DNA from: Noviherbaspirillum sp. UKPF54
GTDB taxonomy: Bacteria > Pseudomonadota > Gammaproteobacteria > Burkholderiales > Burkholderiaceae_D
Length of the DNA: 64,000 nucleotides
Reading direction: 5' to 3'
Assembly (NCBI RefSeq): GCF_007874125.1
Contig: NZ_CP040128.1
Coordinates: forward strand, 3,906,001-3,970,000
Shown: piece after piece, positions 1 through 8,518 of the stretch
How the letters are laid out: every line of letters begins with the position of its first letter
How positions within the stretch are numbered: the first letter of the stretch is position 1
Notes under the pieces: model-generated
Seen by the model: the letters and a program-made list of their open reading frames with translations, nothing else
Database searches by the model: none
Told to the model about the DNA's origin: nothing
Translations under genes and position numbers: made by a program

Positions 1-21
1 CACAAGCCAATAGGCAGCGCA

Positions 22-1404
22 TCATCCCTTGAGTGTTTGTTCCAGTACGTGTAATTCGTGGTTGACTTCCGGGTTCTTGGAGCGGTCGGCGGCGATCTTG
101 CGCACCGCGTGCAGCACGGTCGTATGGTCGCGACCGCCGAATAATTCGCCAATCTCTGGCAAGCTCTTTTGCGTTAATTCCTTGGCAAGGTACATCGCAA
201 TCTGGCGCGGCCGTGCGATATTCGCCGGGCGCTTCTTGGAGTACATGTCGGCAACTTTGATGTTGAAAAAGTCGGCGACCGTCTTCTGGATGTTCTCGAC
301 CGATATCTGTCTATTTTGGACCGAAAGCAAATCTTTCAATGCCTCTTTGACAACATCGATCGTAATATCTTTGCCGTGGAAACGCGAGTACGCAAGGATC
401 TTGCGCAGCGCGCCTTCCAGTTCGCGCACGTTCGAGCGCAAATGCTTGGCCACGAAAAACGCCACGTCGTCGGACAGCACCACGCCTTCGGATGCCGCTT
501 TTTTCAGCAGAATCGCGACCCGCATTTCCAGTTCCGGCGGTTCGACCGCGACCGTCAGTCCCGAGTCGAAACGCGAAATCAGGCGGTCGTCCATGCCGCT
601 GATTTCCTTCGGATAGGTATCGCTGGTGATGATGATTTGTTTCTTTGCGGCAATCAACGCCTCGAACGCATAGAAGAATTCTTCCTGCGTGCGGCTCTTG
701 CCGGCAAAGAACTGGATATCGTCGATCAGCAGCATGTCCAGCGAGTGGTAATAGCGCTTGAAGTCGTCGAAGCCCTTACGTTGGTAAGCGGTCACTACGT
801 CACGAACGTACTGCTCTGCGTGGATGTAACGGATCTTGACATTCGGCTTTTCAGCCAGCAACTGGTTGCCGATGGCGTGGATCAGGTGGGTTTTACCGAG
901 GCCCACGCCGCCATACAGGAACAGCGGGTTGTAGGAAACGCCGGGATTGTTGGCAACCTGGATGGCCGCGGCGCGCGCCAACTGGTTCGCTTTACCGGTG
1001 ACGAAACTCTCGAAAGTGAGCGCGTCATTGATCTTGCTCTGGTCGCGGCGCGTCGTTACTTCCATTGCAATATCGACACGATCATGCACTTCCGGCATAT
1101 CGACCAGAGGGCCGCTGTTACCGACAGGGGCGGCCGGCATCGGCGCCGGCTTTTTCGCGCCGGTGCGCGGGTCGAGCACGAACTGCACGTCGATCGGCAT
1201 CTGCCAGTGTTCCGACGCCAGGGTCGTAATGCGGCTGGCGAATTGGGTCTTCACCCAATCCAGTTTGAAGCGGTTCGGTGCGGCGATGCGCAGCCGGCCG
1301 TCTTCATAATCGAGCGGGACCAGCGGTTTAATCCATGCACTAAATTGCTGAGGCGTCAGTTCCTGCTCCAATACAGCGGAGCAACTCTGCCAAAAATTTT
1401 CCAT
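22..1404 (-). CDS. dnaA: Chromosomal replication initiator DnaA
   Basis: DnaA is the AAA+ ATPase that binds 9-mer boxes at oriC, melts the origin and recruits DnaB helicase. The 460-aa protein shows the N-terminal DnaB-interaction domain (about 1-80), a short variable linker (about 80-125), Walker A GGVGLGKT near 165-172, Walker B LLIDDIQF near 225, and the C-terminal DNA-binding signature [12 protein letters not shown] near 424-435. Its length is normal for betaproteobacteria. It is transcribed away from rpmH, and the intergene between them holds two perfect DnaA boxes, so the gene is probably autoregulated. dnaN, the usual downstream partner, would lie beyond the left edge. Identification is secure. 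Confidence 0.99.
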   Translation of the reverse strand: MENFWQSCSAVLEQELTPQQFSAWIKPLVPLDYEDGRLRIAAPNRFKLDWVKTQFASRITTLASEHWQMPIDVQFVLDPRTGAKKPAPMPAAPVGNSGPLVDMPEVHDRVDIAMEVTTRRDQSKINDALTFESFVTGKANQLARAAAIQVANNPGVSYNPLFLYGGVGLGKTHLIHAIGNQLLAEKPNVKIRYIHAEQYVRDVVTAYQRKGFDDFKRYYHSLDMLLIDDIQFFAGKSRTQEEFFYAFEALIAAKKQIIITSDTYPKEISGMDDRLISRFDSGLTVAVEPPELEMRVAILLKKAASEGVVLSDDVAFFVAKHLRSNVRELEGALRKILAYSRFHGKDITIDVVKEALKDLLSVQNRQISVENIQKTVADFFNIKVADMYSKKRPANIARPRQIAMYLAKELTQKSLPEIGELFGGRDHTTVLHAVRKIAADRSKNPEVNHELHVLEQTLKG

Positions 1405-1565
1405 GAATTTCTTTTATTGATAGTGTGCGTGGAATCGGAACACGCGGCCCGGATGGGCACAAAACCGTTGTGCGGACAGTCCGCTGCACAGGGAGCGCGA
1501 AGCGGGCGCGCCGGCATCCTGAAGATGTCCACACGGGACCGGTATTCTAACCTTGGCGAAGCAAG

Positions 1566-1574
1566 TTATCCACA
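1566..1574 (+). promoter_or_regulatory. DnaA box (perfect TTATCCACA)
   Basis: This is an exact match to the consensus DnaA 9-mer in the dnaA-rpmH intergene, 48 bp from a second perfect box in inverse orientation at 1614-1622. It is likely used in initiation and/or dnaA autoregulation. Confidence 0.85.
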
Positions 1575-1613
1575 GGACTCGTCATTTTCCCTACACAAAA
1601 AAGTGCTTGCCAA

Positions 1614-1622
1614 TGTGGATAA
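1614..1622 (-). promoter_or_regulatory. DnaA box (perfect, inverse orientation)
   Basis: TGTGGATAA on the plus strand is the exact reverse complement of TTATCCACA. It is followed directly by an AT-rich stretch (about 1619-1650) that could serve as an unwinding element. Confidence 0.85.
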
Positions 1623-1740
1623 TTTGAGCATAGGGAATAAATACCTGGAGACAGCTTAGCCTCTTGGCAACCTATTGCCTATACGAGAAGAAGCCGCCCC
1701 TTGGCAGCGTCCGACGGCGCCCCGAATGCCTTCTAAGTGA

Positions 1741-1770
1741 TTGACAGGCAAGCAGAAATCAGTGTCTAAT
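1741..1770 (+). promoter_or_regulatory. Sigma-70 promoter of rpmH-rnpA
   Basis: A perfect -35 TTGACA (1741-1746) is separated by 18 bp from a -10-like TCTAAT (1765-1770). This would start transcription near 1777, about 90 nt before the rpmH ATG. It is a sequence match only. Confidence 0.6.
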
Positions 1771-1864
1771 TGCGGGTTCACTGCCTGTTGCGTTTTGCGC
1801 GTGCAAAACAAGAATGGGCTGACGTGATGATCCAACCCATTTTTGCTGACTAGCGAGACCAATA

Positions 1865-1999
1865 ATGAAACGTACTTACCAACCTTCCGTCGTCCGCCGC
1901 AAGCGCACCCACGGTTTCCGCGTGCGTATGGCTACCCGCGGTGGCCGCGCTGTGCTCAACGCACGTCGCGCCAAGGGCCGCAAGCGCCTGGCTGTCTAA
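1865..1999 (+). CDS. rpmH: 50S ribosomal protein L34
   Basis: The 44-aa, very basic protein begins [18 protein letters not shown] and ends in an Arg/Lys-rich tail, the universally conserved L34 sequence. L34 sits in the large ribosomal subunit near the exit-tunnel region. The gene lies upstream of rnpA in the classical rpmH-rnpA-yidD-yidC order and is most likely co-transcribed with it. Its length is exactly that of the family. Confidence 0.98.
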   Translation: MKRTYQPSVVRRKRTHGFRVRMATRGGRAVLNARRAKGRKRLAV

Positions 2000-2029
2000 G
2001 CCAAGCACTGCCCCGCAATAGCTGCTGGC

Positions 2030-2404
2030 GTGAGCGAAGCGTATTCACGCGACCGGCGTATCGTTAAAACGGATGAGTTTTCATCCGTTTTTCGTTTGCG
2101 GCCCGTGCAGCGCAGCGCGCATTTCGTCCTGTATGCGCGCCACAACCAGCTGGACCGTGCGCGCCTGGGCGTCATCGCCGCCAAGCGCTTCGCGCCGCGC
2201 GCGGTCACGCGCAACACGATCAAGCGCATCACGCGCGAATTGTTCCGCCAATCGGCCCTGCCGGCGATCGATTGCATCGTCCGGCTATCCAAGTCAGTGA
2301 ATACCAAAGCCGAGCCGGCCACCACCGTCCGGCTCAAGACCACACTGCGCCGCGAGCTGGCACAATTGCTGCGCTCGCAAGCCATCCGGGAAGAGCGTCA
2401 ATGA
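2030..2404 (+). CDS. rnpA: Ribonuclease P protein component
   Basis: This is the C5 protein subunit of RNase P, which helps the catalytic RNA remove tRNA 5' leaders. The 124-aa basic protein contains the family signature around residues 44-70 ([10 protein letters not shown], then [16 protein letters not shown], the RNR-type RNA-binding motif). A GTG start at 2030 gives a normal length. The stop overlaps the ATG of yidD by 4 bp (ATGA), which implies translational coupling. It belongs to the rpmH-rnpA-yidD-yidC operon. Confidence 0.96.
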   Translation: MSEAYSRDRRIVKTDEFSSVFRLRPVQRSAHFVLYARHNQLDRARLGVIAAKRFAPRAVTRNTIKRITRELFRQSALPAIDCIVRLSKSVNTKAEPATTVRLKTTLRRELAQLLRSQAIREERQ

Positions 2405-2655
2405 AAACGCTTTTGCTGTTACTATTGCGCGCGTACAAGCTGGGCGTCAGCCCCTTCCTCGGCCAGAATTGCCGTTTTTATCCGAGCTGCTCGGACTACG
2501 CCGCGCAAGCGATCCGCGAACATGGGCCGGCCAGAGGCGGATGGCTGGCCGCGAAGCGCTTGTGCAAATGCCATCCGTGGCATCCGGGCGGACTGGATCC
2601 GGTTCCGCAGAATCCATCCGGCAAGCCGGCCGCGCCAGCCTGCCGCCACCGCTGA
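2401..2655 (+). CDS. yidD: Membrane protein insertion efficiency factor YidD
   Basis: This small membrane-associated protein (84 aa) assists YidC- and Sec-dependent insertion of inner-membrane proteins. It has an N-terminal amphipathic/hydrophobic segment (about 2-20), the family cysteine motif [11 protein letters not shown], the [13 protein letters not shown] motif, and a short Pro/Ala-rich tail. The start codon overlaps the rnpA stop, and yidC follows 29 bp downstream. Length and motifs are standard for the family. Confidence 0.95.
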   Translation: MKTLLLLLLRAYKLGVSPFLGQNCRFYPSCSDYAAQAIREHGPARGGWLAAKRLCKCHPWHPGGLDPVPQNPSGKPAAPACRHR

Positions 2656-2684
2656 ATTCCAGACTATTTTTCATACATACACTT

Positions 2685-4337
2685 ATGGATATCAAACGTA
2701 CCGTTCTGTGGGTTGTATTCTCGTTGTCCCTGCTGCTGATATGGGACAACTGGATGCGCTATAACGGCAAGCAGTCGATGTTCTTCCCGACGCCGGCCAC
2801 GCAGCAAGCCAAACCCGCAGCCACCGGCGGCGCCAAGTCCGACGTGCCGCAGGCCAGCACGCCCGCCGCGACGCCGGCGGCCGTGCCGGGCGCAGCCGCA
2901 CCCGCCAAGGGCGAGATCGTCACCATCACGACCGACGTGATCAAGGCGCAGATCGATACGCTGGGCGGCGAGCTGAAGTACCTGGAGCTGCTCAAGCATA
3001 AGGACACCGTCGATCCGACCAAGAATGTCGTGCTGTTCGACGCCGCGCAAAACCACGTCTACCTCGCGCAAAGCGGCCTGATCGGCGCGCAGAACGCGTC
3101 CTTCCCGACCCACAAGTCGCCCTTCGTCGCCAAGCCCGGCCCGCGCGCGCTGGACGGCAGCGACGAGTTGCAGCTGGTGCTGGAATCGAGCGAAGGCGGC
3201 GTCAAGCTGACCAAGACCTACGTGTTCAAGCGCGGCTCGTACATCATCGACGTCAAGCACGCGGTGACCAACGAGCAGAGCGCGCCGGTCAACCCGTCGC
3301 TGTACGTGCAGCTGGTCCGCGACGGCAACAAGCCGGAAGGCGAATCGCGTTTCTACAGCACCTTCACAGGCCCGGCCGTCTATACGGACGCGGAGAAATT
3401 CCAGAAGCTCGATTTCAAGAAGATCGAGGAAGGCAAGGCGGAACACGCGAAAAAGGCCGACAACGGCTGGATCGCGCTGGTGCAGCATTACTTCGTGTCG
3501 GCCATCGTGCCGCCGCAAAACGCACCCCGTGAAATCTTCACCAAGAAGGTCGACACCAACCTGTACGCCGTCGGCACCATCCTGCCGCTGGGCACGATCG
3601 CGCCCGGCGCCACCAAGACCATGGACACGGTGCTGTATTCCGGTCCGGAAGAAGCGGCCGTGCTGGAAAAGATCGCACCGGGCCTGGAACTGGTGAAGGA
3701 CTACGGCTGGCTGACCATCGTGGCCAAGCCGATCTTCTGGCTGATGAACCAGATCCACAAGGTACTGGGCAACTGGGGCTGGACCATCATCGCGCTCACC
3801 GTCCTGATCAAGCTCGCGTTCTTCCCGCTGTCGGCAGCCAGCTACCGCAGCATGGCGAAGATGAAGACCGTCACGCCGAAGATGCAAGCGATCCGCGAGC
3901 GCTACAAGTCCGATCCGCAAAAGATGAACCAGGCGATGATGGAACTGTACAAGACCGAGAAGATCAACCCGCTCGGCGGCTGCCTGCCGATCGTGGTGCA
4001 GATTCCGGTGTTCATCGCGCTGTACTGGGTGCTGCTGGCCTCGGTCGAGATGCGCAACGCGCCGTGGCTGGGCTGGATCCACGACCTGGCCGCGCCGGAC
4101 CCGTTCTACATCCTGCCGGTCGTAATGGCCGTGTCGATGTTCATCCAGACCAAGCTCAACCCGACGCCGCCGGACCCGGTGCAGGCGAAGGTGATGATGT
4201 TCATGCCGATCGTGTTCTCGGTCATGTTCTTCTTCTTCCCGGCCGGCCTGGTGCTGTACTGGGTAGTGAACAACGTGTTGTCGATCGCCCAGCAGTGGGT
4301 AATCACGAAGAAGATCGAAGGCGGCAAGACGGCGTAA
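2685..4337 (+). CDS. yidC: Membrane protein insertase YidC
   Basis: YidC is the Oxa1/Alb3-type insertase that places membrane proteins in the inner membrane, alone or with SecYEG. The 550-aa protein has a start-proximal TM segment (about 5-22), an Ala/Pro-rich linker, a large periplasmic beta-domain (about 80-330) and the C-terminal five-TM insertase core (about 345-540). The core includes the region around [20 protein letters not shown]. The basic tail is usual for Gram-negative YidC. The start at 2685 gives the typical MDIKR N-terminus. A strong intrinsic terminator follows the gene. Confidence 0.98.
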   Translation: MDIKRTVLWVVFSLSLLLIWDNWMRYNGKQSMFFPTPATQQAKPAATGGAKSDVPQASTPAATPAAVPGAAAPAKGEIVTITTDVIKAQIDTLGGELKYLELLKHKDTVDPTKNVVLFDAAQNHVYLAQSGLIGAQNASFPTHKSPFVAKPGPRALDGSDELQLVLESSEGGVKLTKTYVFKRGSYIIDVKHAVTNEQSAPVNPSLYVQLVRDGNKPEGESRFYSTFTGPAVYTDAEKFQKLDFKKIEEGKAEHAKKADNGWIALVQHYFVSAIVPPQNAPREIFTKKVDTNLYAVGTILPLGTIAPGATKTMDTVLYSGPEEAAVLEKIAPGLELVKDYGWLTIVAKPIFWLMNQIHKVLGNWGWTIIALTVLIKLAFFPLSAASYRSMAKMKTVTPKMQAIRERYKSDPQKMNQAMMELYKTEKINPLGGCLPIVVQIPVFIALYWVLLASVEMRNAPWLGWIHDLAAPDPFYILPVVMAVSMFIQTKLNPTPPDPVQAKVMMFMPIVFSVMFFFFPAGLVLYWVVNNVLSIAQQWVITKKIEGGKTA

Positions 4338-4356
4338 CGTCGGCCGCATTCACGAC

Positions 4357-4382
4357 AAGCCCGCGCCTTGCGCGGGCTTTTT
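4357..4382 (+). terminator. Rho-independent terminator after yidC
   Basis: A 9-bp perfect stem, AAGCCCGCG (4357-4365) with CGCGGGCTT (4371-4379), closes a 5-nt loop and is followed by a T run. It ends the rpmH-rnpA-yidD-yidC transcript before mnmE. Confidence 0.9.
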
Positions 4383-4475
4383 ACTTTGCTATGGCAATAA
4401 ATGCCACGCCGGCTCTCTTGGCTTGTTGACGTACAGCAACAGCATTTGCCCCGGACGGCAGTTACAATCATTGAC

Positions 4476-5858
4476 ATGAATTACGACTCTTCCCCCATCG
4501 CGGCCATTGCGACCGCCCCGGGGCGCGGCGGCATCGGCGTGGTGCGCGTGTCCGGCAAAGACTTGAGCAGCGTGATGCAAGCCGTGTGCGGCAGCGCGCA
4601 GCTGAAACCGCGCTACGCGACCTATCTGCCATTCCTGAACGAAGACGGCAGCGCCATCGACCAGGGCATCGCGCTCTACTTCAAGGCGCCGCATTCGTAC
4701 ACCGGCGAGGATGTGCTGGAATTGCAAGGCCACGGCGGGCCGATCGTGCTGCAGATGCTGCTGCAGCGCTGCTTGGCAGCCGGCAAGGACATCGGCCTGC
4801 GCATGGCGCAGCCGGGCGAATTCACGCACCGCGCCTTCATTAACGACAAGCTGGACCTGGCGCAGGCCGAGGCGGTGGCCGACCTGATCGAGGCGTCGAC
4901 CGAAGCGGCGGCCAAATCGGCCTCGCAATCGCTGTCGGGCGTGTTCTCGAAAACCATCCACGACCTGGTCGACAAGGTGGTGCACCTGCGCATGCTGGTG
5001 GAAGCGACGCTCGACTTCCCGGAGGAGGAAATCGATTTCTTGGAAAAATCGGATGCGCGCGGCCAGCTCGAGCGTATCCGCGCCGACCTCGAAAAAATCT
5101 TTACCGAGGCCGCGCAGGGCGCGTTGCTGCGCGACGGCTTGAACGTGGTGCTGGCGGGCCAGCCGAATGTCGGCAAGTCGTCGCTGCTGAACGCGCTGGC
5201 CGGCGCCGACGTGGCCATCGTCACGCCGATTGCAGGCACCACGCGCGACAAGGTGACCGAGACGATCCAGATGGAAGGTGTGCCGCTCAACATCATCGAC
5301 ACGGCGGGCATCCGCGACGCCGGCGACGAAGTGGAGCGCATCGGCATCGAGCGCACCTGGGGCGAAGTGCGCAAGGCGGACGTGATCGTGCACCTGCTCG
5401 ACGCCAGCCGCGGCCCCACGCGCGGCGACGAGGATATTCTCGAACGCCTGCCGCCCGGCGTGCCGGTGCTGCGGGTGTGGAACAAGATCGACCTGTCGGG
5501 ACACAAGCCGGCCATCGACCGCATGCCGGATGCGACGCACATCTATCTGTCGGCAGCCGAGCGCACCGGCATCGACCTGCTGCGCGCCGAACTGCTGCGG
5601 GTGGCGGGTTGGCAGCAGACCGGCGAGTCGCGCTTCTTGGCGCGCGAGCGGCACCTGCTGGCGTTAAAGGCGGCGCGCGATCATCTGGAGATTGCCGCGC
5701 TGCATGCGGCCAAGGATAGCCAGATCAATGACGCGTCGCTGGACTTGCTGGCGGAGGAATTGCGGCTGGCGCAGGAGCGCCTGAACAGCATCACCGGCGA
5801 GTTCACGTCGGATGATTTGCTCGGAGTGATCTTCAGCCGCTTCTGTATCGGGAAATAG
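4476..5858 (+). CDS. mnmE: tRNA modification GTPase MnmE (TrmE)
   Basis: MnmE works with MnmG to install the 5-carboxymethylaminomethyl group on U34 of tRNAs. The 460-aa protein has the N-terminal folate-binding domain (about 1-120) and a helical domain split around an inserted GTPase domain. Visible GTPase motifs are G1 GQPNVGKSS (about 228-236), G3 DTAG and G4 NKID. The chain ends in the diagnostic FCIGK, whose cysteine is conserved in the family. The ATG at 4476 gives the canonical length. It follows yidC, as in many proteobacteria, but is separated from it by a terminator. Confidence 0.98.
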   Translation: MNYDSSPIAAIATAPGRGGIGVVRVSGKDLSSVMQAVCGSAQLKPRYATYLPFLNEDGSAIDQGIALYFKAPHSYTGEDVLELQGHGGPIVLQMLLQRCLAAGKDIGLRMAQPGEFTHRAFINDKLDLAQAEAVADLIEASTEAAAKSASQSLSGVFSKTIHDLVDKVVHLRMLVEATLDFPEEEIDFLEKSDARGQLERIRADLEKIFTEAAQGALLRDGLNVVLAGQPNVGKSSLLNALAGADVAIVTPIAGTTRDKVTETIQMEGVPLNIIDTAGIRDAGDEVERIGIERTWGEVRKADVIVHLLDASRGPTRGDEDILERLPPGVPVLRVWNKIDLSGHKPAIDRMPDATHIYLSAAERTGIDLLRAELLRVAGWQQTGESRFLARERHLLALKAARDHLEIAALHAAKDSQINDASLDLLAEELRLAQERLNSITGEFTSDDLLGVIFSRFCIGK

Positions 5859-5891
5859 GTGGCATGCCGCGCGGTCGCGGCGCTTGCCGTC

Positions 5892-5914
5892 GGCCCGCCT
5901 CGCGCGGGCCCTCT
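5892..5914. terminator. Hairpin terminator between convergent mnmE and lipoprotein gene
   Basis: GGCCCGC (5892-5898) pairs with GCGGGCC (5904-5910) over a 5-nt loop, followed by CTCTTTC. It lies just past the mnmE stop and before the 3' end of the minus-strand lipoprotein gene. The T tract is weak. Confidence 0.6.
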
Positions 5915-5927
5915 TTCATTACAAGAG

Positions 5928-6191
5928 CTACCAATGGCGGTGATGGCCGCCCCAGCCGTGCCTGCCGCCGCTCCAATAACCGAAATTGAATCCAAACGTG
6001 ATCGGAGGCTCGACGTACACGGGCGCCGGTTGTACATAGACAGGCCCAGGTGTGCTGTACCCGTAATATACCGGCGCGGCTTGGTAATATGGCCCTTGGC
6101 TATACACTGGCGCCGGTTCATACACTGCGCAGCCGCCCAGCAATGAAGACAAGGCGAATGCAGCTGCCGCGGCCTTCCATACGATTTTCAT
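5928..6191 (-). CDS. Small Tyr/Pro-rich lipoprotein
   Basis: This 87-aa protein has a lipoprotein signal peptide (MKIVWKAAAAAFALSSLLGGC) with lipobox LLGGC, so the mature chain would start at Cys21. The mature part is low-complexity, with repeated PAPVY/GPVYV units and a Gly/His/Trp-rich end, which resembles small surface lipoproteins of unknown role in Burkholderiales. No enzymatic motif is visible. An AAGGAA-type ribosome site precedes the ATG. Function is unknown. Confidence 0.8.
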   Translation of the reverse strand: MKIVWKAAAAAFALSSLLGGCAVYEPAPVYSQGPYYQAAPVYYGYSTPGPVYVQPAPVYVEPPITFGFNFGYWSGGRHGWGGHHRHW

Positions 6192-6431
6192 GATCCGACT
6201 TCCTTTCCCTCCAAGTATAGGAAAGGAATAAGAACTGGCAGAAACTATTACGTCTCCTTACACGTTTTAGCAACACATAACGCCCCGTTGTACGGCCCTG
6301 TTCCAATAACGGCACGCATATCGTTCGCTTAGCATCAATTTGCGCTGTGCCTCACGCCGCTCGCTGGTTACAATGCCGATTCCGACTGGCGATATTAGTG
6401 ATGCGGCGCACCGGCTGCTAACAAGGGAAAA

Positions 6432-6794
6432 ATGAAACGTTCGACATCTTCATTGGCGGTCTTGGTGGCTGCAGCTTTCTGTCTTAGCCATACGGTTGTC
6501 GCGGCCGAGCCGACTGAAAAAGTCCACCCCCTGCAGATAGTGCAATTCAAAGCAGGGAGCTATGCCTGCAACTCGAAAGAGGCCCTTGAAAAGGCGTCGG
6601 AATATGCCCACCGAAACGAGCAGGCGGATTTCCGGGAGATGTTCAGCAACAAGTTCTGCATCGAACTGCCCAAGGATGCACAGTTCAAAGTCCTGCGCAT
6701 CGCGAACATCCATCCGGCGTTCGACGTTATCGAAGTTACCAATGCCAAAAACACTGAAGCGGTCACTGGCATGTTCGCCGAATGGGATTACTAG
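6432..6794 (+). CDS. Small secreted protein with two cysteines, unknown function
   Basis: The 120-aa protein has a clear Sec signal peptide (about 1-25, cleaving after VVAA or nearby), so it is probably periplasmic. The mature part contains two cysteines (SYACNS and KFCIEL) that could form a disulfide. No family is recognised. It stands alone behind a 240-bp upstream gap and reads toward a minus-strand gene. Coding quality (signal peptide, AAGGG ribosome site, no overlap) supports a real gene. Confidence 0.75.
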   Translation: MKRSTSSLAVLVAAAFCLSHTVVAAEPTEKVHPLQIVQFKAGSYACNSKEALEKASEYAHRNEQADFREMFSNKFCIELPKDAQFKVLRIANIHPAFDVIEVTNAKNTEAVTGMFAEWDY

Positions 6795-6872
6795 GGCAAT
6801 TTCAGCCTGACTGCAGCGTCGATCCCGGACGCTTTACCGCTAGACCAACTTCCGTAGCAAGCTGGCGGGCGC

Positions 6873-7139
6873 TTACCTGCTTCCGGCGGCACTCTTGGAC
6901 TGTACATTCTTGCCAGCGTCGCCGCTGCTCTGCGCGGCGGCTTGCTCATTGGCTTGCTTCTTAGCCTTGTGGTGTCCGATGGCACATCCGGCCGCCGCAC
7001 CTGCAACGCCGTGCTTACCGGCGACATGACCGGCCACGCCGCCGACTGCCGCACCTTTCAGGCAGCCTTTTGCGCTGGCGGCGCCAGGCGCCATGGCAAA
7101 CGAAATCATCATCGATACTGCGATCAGCTGGACTTTCAT
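6873..7139 (-). CDS. Small periplasmic glycine-zipper-like protein
   Basis: The 88-aa protein starts MKVQLIAVSMMISFAMAPGAASA, a clear signal peptide. A Gly/Ala-rich stretch follows (about 22-55, KGAAVGGVAGHVAGKHGVAG) that looks like a glycine-zipper segment, then a Lys/Gln/Ser-rich tail. The ATG at 7139 is chosen over a longer frame because an AGGAG site lies just upstream and the signal peptide begins there. Glycine-zipper proteins often associate with the outer membrane. The specific role is unknown. Confidence 0.75.
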   Translation of the reverse strand: MKVQLIAVSMMISFAMAPGAASAKGCLKGAAVGGVAGHVAGKHGVAGAAAGCAIGHHKAKKQANEQAAAQSSGDAGKNVQSKSAAGSR

Positions 7140-7247
7140 GCGAGCTCCTTTTCGCGGTCTGACGTTGGCCGCAATGCTGCGGCAATCCATAGGTTAAGAC
7201 CTTGCCAAAGAAAAAAAGCTCCATGAATCATTTGCAAAAAGTTCGAC

Positions 7248-7454
7248 CTAGCGCTCGGTCGATTTTCTGGAGGGGCTCAGTTTCGATTTGCGGATGGCCG
7301 ACTTGCGCGCTTCGACCACGGCCTTGAGGGCAATCGCCAGCATTTCCATGCGCTGCGGCGCCGATACCACCTTCGAAGTTACGCCATAGGCACGCACTGC
7401 CTTCTCCAGATTGCGCAGCGCACGCAGTTCTTCATGAAATTGATCGTCAAGCAT
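7248..7454 (-). CDS. Hypothetical protein, 68 aa
   Basis: This is a short, charged, helical-looking protein (MLDDQFHEELRALRNLEK...) with a strongly basic C-terminus (KSAIRKSKLSPSRKSTER). It has no signal peptide or membrane segment, and no family is recognised. It lies between two other small genes and has a plausible AAGAAT-rich leader. The basic tail could bind nucleic acid, but this is speculation. Confidence 0.5.
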   Translation of the reverse strand: MLDDQFHEELRALRNLEKAVRAYGVTSKVVSAPQRMEMLAIALKAVVEARKSAIRKSKLSPSRKSTER

Positions 7455-7657
7455 CGGTATTGGTCCAGGAAAGAATAAATCAGAAGAAACCTAGACCATG
7501 ATCCCGGGCAATTTGTTCCTCTGAGGAAAGCCAATATTCCCATCCCGTTCCCCTATGAGTTCGTTTCAACCAGGAACTGAGTTAAGTCAACGGGTCTGCT
7601 GATTGGAATGCTTTAATAAAAACACAACAATCGCGCCGCGCGCTCAGAGGAGAGAAG

Positions 7658-7765
7658 ATGCTGACAGCACTGATTTCATTACTTGGGGTAATCATTACTG
7701 GCACGATTGCCGCCAGTTTCATTTTTGCGGTCCTCAAGCTGGATCAGGCGAACGATATTTCCTGA
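7658..7765 (+). CDS. 35-aa single-TM small protein
   Basis: The ATG at 7658 follows a good ribosome site (AGAGGAGAG, 7647-7655) and encodes a 35-aa peptide, MLTALISLLGVIITGTIAAS and onward. Its hydrophobic core spans roughly 4-28, followed by KLDQANDIS. It looks like a membrane small protein. A similar layout is seen in the 50-aa small protein at 38723-38875 (ILLLAVLTAGSILGTF..ILELDAIDQ). It ends 16 bp before the first copy of the FNR/DnaA-box element. Function is unknown. Confidence 0.55.
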   Translation: MLTALISLLGVIITGTIAASFIFAVLKLDQANDIS

Positions 7766-7780
7766 GGCAGGGAAGCCTGC

Positions 7781-7880
7781 CTTGATTTTGATCAGAGGAA
7801 AAATTTCCTTTAAGATCAGCAAGATGGGTTGCATTTCCCTGCGTTATCCACAGTATTAACCACAGCAAATGTGGGCAAGT
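7781..7880 (+). repeat. FNR-like / triple DnaA-box element, copy 1
   Basis: This 100-bp intergenic block is repeated without gaps at 8382-8481, with about 71 of 100 positions identical by hand count. In order it contains a TTGAT-N4-ATCAG dyad (7782-7795, one base off the FNR consensus), an AT-rich segment (about 7800-7816), a perfect DnaA box TTATCCACA (7844-7852), TTAACCACA (7856-7864) and TGTGGGCAA (7870-7878). Spacings 62, 12 and 14 match copy 2 exactly. It may be a promoter/operator or a DnaA-binding locus. Confidence 0.75.
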
Positions 7881-8025
7881 GCAGGGACAGAGGACTCCCG
7901 GGTCATGGGTCTACCATGCCTATGGGATGGGCCGGGGCAGGGTTCTTCGATATATTGAATCCCGTTTCCTCCTGTTCTTCGTGAATCGGACTAATCCGCA
8001 CTGCGCAAGCAGTGCGGTTTTTTTT
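7830..8025 (+). ncRNA. Candidate small RNA ending at a strong terminator
   Basis: No gene of ordinary size precedes the strong intrinsic terminator at 7996-8025 on this strand, only a 35-aa frame ending at 7765. The stretch between the FNR-like dyad and the terminator has local hairpin potential (for example CATGG/CCATG around 7905-7920). If the dyad acts at -41.5, transcription would start near 7830. The 5' end is therefore a guess. It may instead be the 3' UTR of the small-protein mRNA. Confidence 0.35.
7996..8025 (+). terminator. Strong Rho-independent terminator
   Basis: A perfect 9-bp stem, CCGCACTGC (7996-8004) with GCAGTGCGG (8009-8017), closes a GCAA tetraloop and is followed by eight T residues. 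It is among the best terminators in the window, yet it has no ordinary gene upstream on this strand. Confidence 0.93.
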
Positions 8026-8084
8026 CGTCCACGTTTTCGCGCCGGTCGGCCGTCGAGCGGTAGCTCCGGGAGGATCAGTGCCGC

Positions 8085-8306
8085 TTATGCTTCAACCTCT
8101 GCCAGAAGGCGATGCGCCAATGCCTTGGCTTCTTCCAGCGCTTCTTCCGGGCTGTCCGATATCGCATCGACGGTATGCTCGGCATCGTCGCTGCCGGCCC
8201 CGCTTTCGCGGCTGATCATCACCACGCCCCGGTATTTGCCGTGCGCGAGTTCCTGGATGTCCGCTTGCGCCACCCAGTTCGCCTTGGTGTACTTCACTGC
8301 TGCCAT
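8085..8306 (-). CDS. Conserved small protein, 73 aa, unknown function
   Basis: This is an acidic protein with an N-terminal stretch AAVKYTKANWVAQADIQEL and an Ala/Glu-rich C-terminal helix (SPEEALEEAKALAHRLLAEVEA). The pattern resembles small cytosolic proteins of Burkholderiales with a two-strand-plus-helix (dsRBD- or HicB-like) arrangement, but no family can be assigned. An AGGAGG-type site precedes the ATG. The upstream region carries copy 2 of the FNR/DnaA-box element, whose dyad lies about 83 bp before the start codon and could control the gene. Confidence 0.65.
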   Translation of the reverse strand: MAAVKYTKANWVAQADIQELAHGKYRGVVMISRESGAGSDDAEHTVDAISDSPEEALEEAKALAHRLLAEVEA

Positions 8307-8381
8307 AGCACCTCCTGCTGAATTTCTCGGTTAGGACTATGGAAACGGCGAGATGTTCGTCAAGTGCGGGCCAGAGTGTGC

Positions 8382-8481
8382 CTTGATTTTAATCAGCATG
8401 AAAAAATTCTTTTAAATCATGAAGATAAGCATCGTTATCCATGCTTATCCACAATCTTGACCACAGTAAATGTGGGCAAAT
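8382..8481 (+). repeat. FNR-like / triple DnaA-box element, copy 2
   Basis: This second copy of the 100-bp block lies between the 8085-8306 gene and the response regulator. It holds the dyad TTGATTTTAATCAG (8383-8396), a perfect DnaA box TTATCCACA (8445-8453), TTGACCACA (8457-8465) and TGTGGGCAA (8471-8479). All inter-site spacings equal those of copy 1. The segments outside these sites have diverged more, which suggests selection on the sites. Confidence 0.75.
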
Positions 8482-8518
8482 CAGCGCGGCATTCACGCCT
8501 GGCCTGGCGCCGCGCTGA
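8481..8518 (-). terminator. Hairpin at the 3' end of the response-regulator gene
   Basis: TCAGCGCGGC (8481-8490) pairs with GCCGCGCTGA (8509-8518), a 10-bp perfect inverted repeat that includes the stop codon region. On the minus strand it is followed by TTTGCCCACA. It acts as a probable terminator of the minus-strand signalling cluster. Confidence 0.55.

Larger units (their letters stand above)
1405..1864. other. dnaA-rpmH intergene, candidate oriC region
   Basis: This 460-bp gene-free stretch between divergent dnaA and rpmH is where many betaproteobacteria carry oriC. Visible are two perfect DnaA boxes in opposite orientation: TTATCCACA at 1566-1574 and TGTGGATAA at 1614-1622. AT-rich runs lie around 1583-1602 and 1619-1650, and an rpmH promoter lies near 1741-1770. 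Two boxes is few for an origin, so the oriC call is provisional. Other DnaA-box-like clusters lie near 7.85 and 8.45 kb. Confidence 0.6.

Noticed and set aside
2664..4349. Long antisense frame over yidC
   Set aside because: The translation is dominated by His, Arg and Gln without any motif; yidC on the other strand is unambiguous.
6795..6862. tRNA-like fragment on the minus strand with a 5-bp anticodon-like stem (6816-6820 / 6828-6832) and 7-nt loop
   Set aside because: Position 33 of the loop is G instead of U, no T-loop (GTTCGA) follows, and no acceptor stem pairs. It looks like chance or a very old relic.
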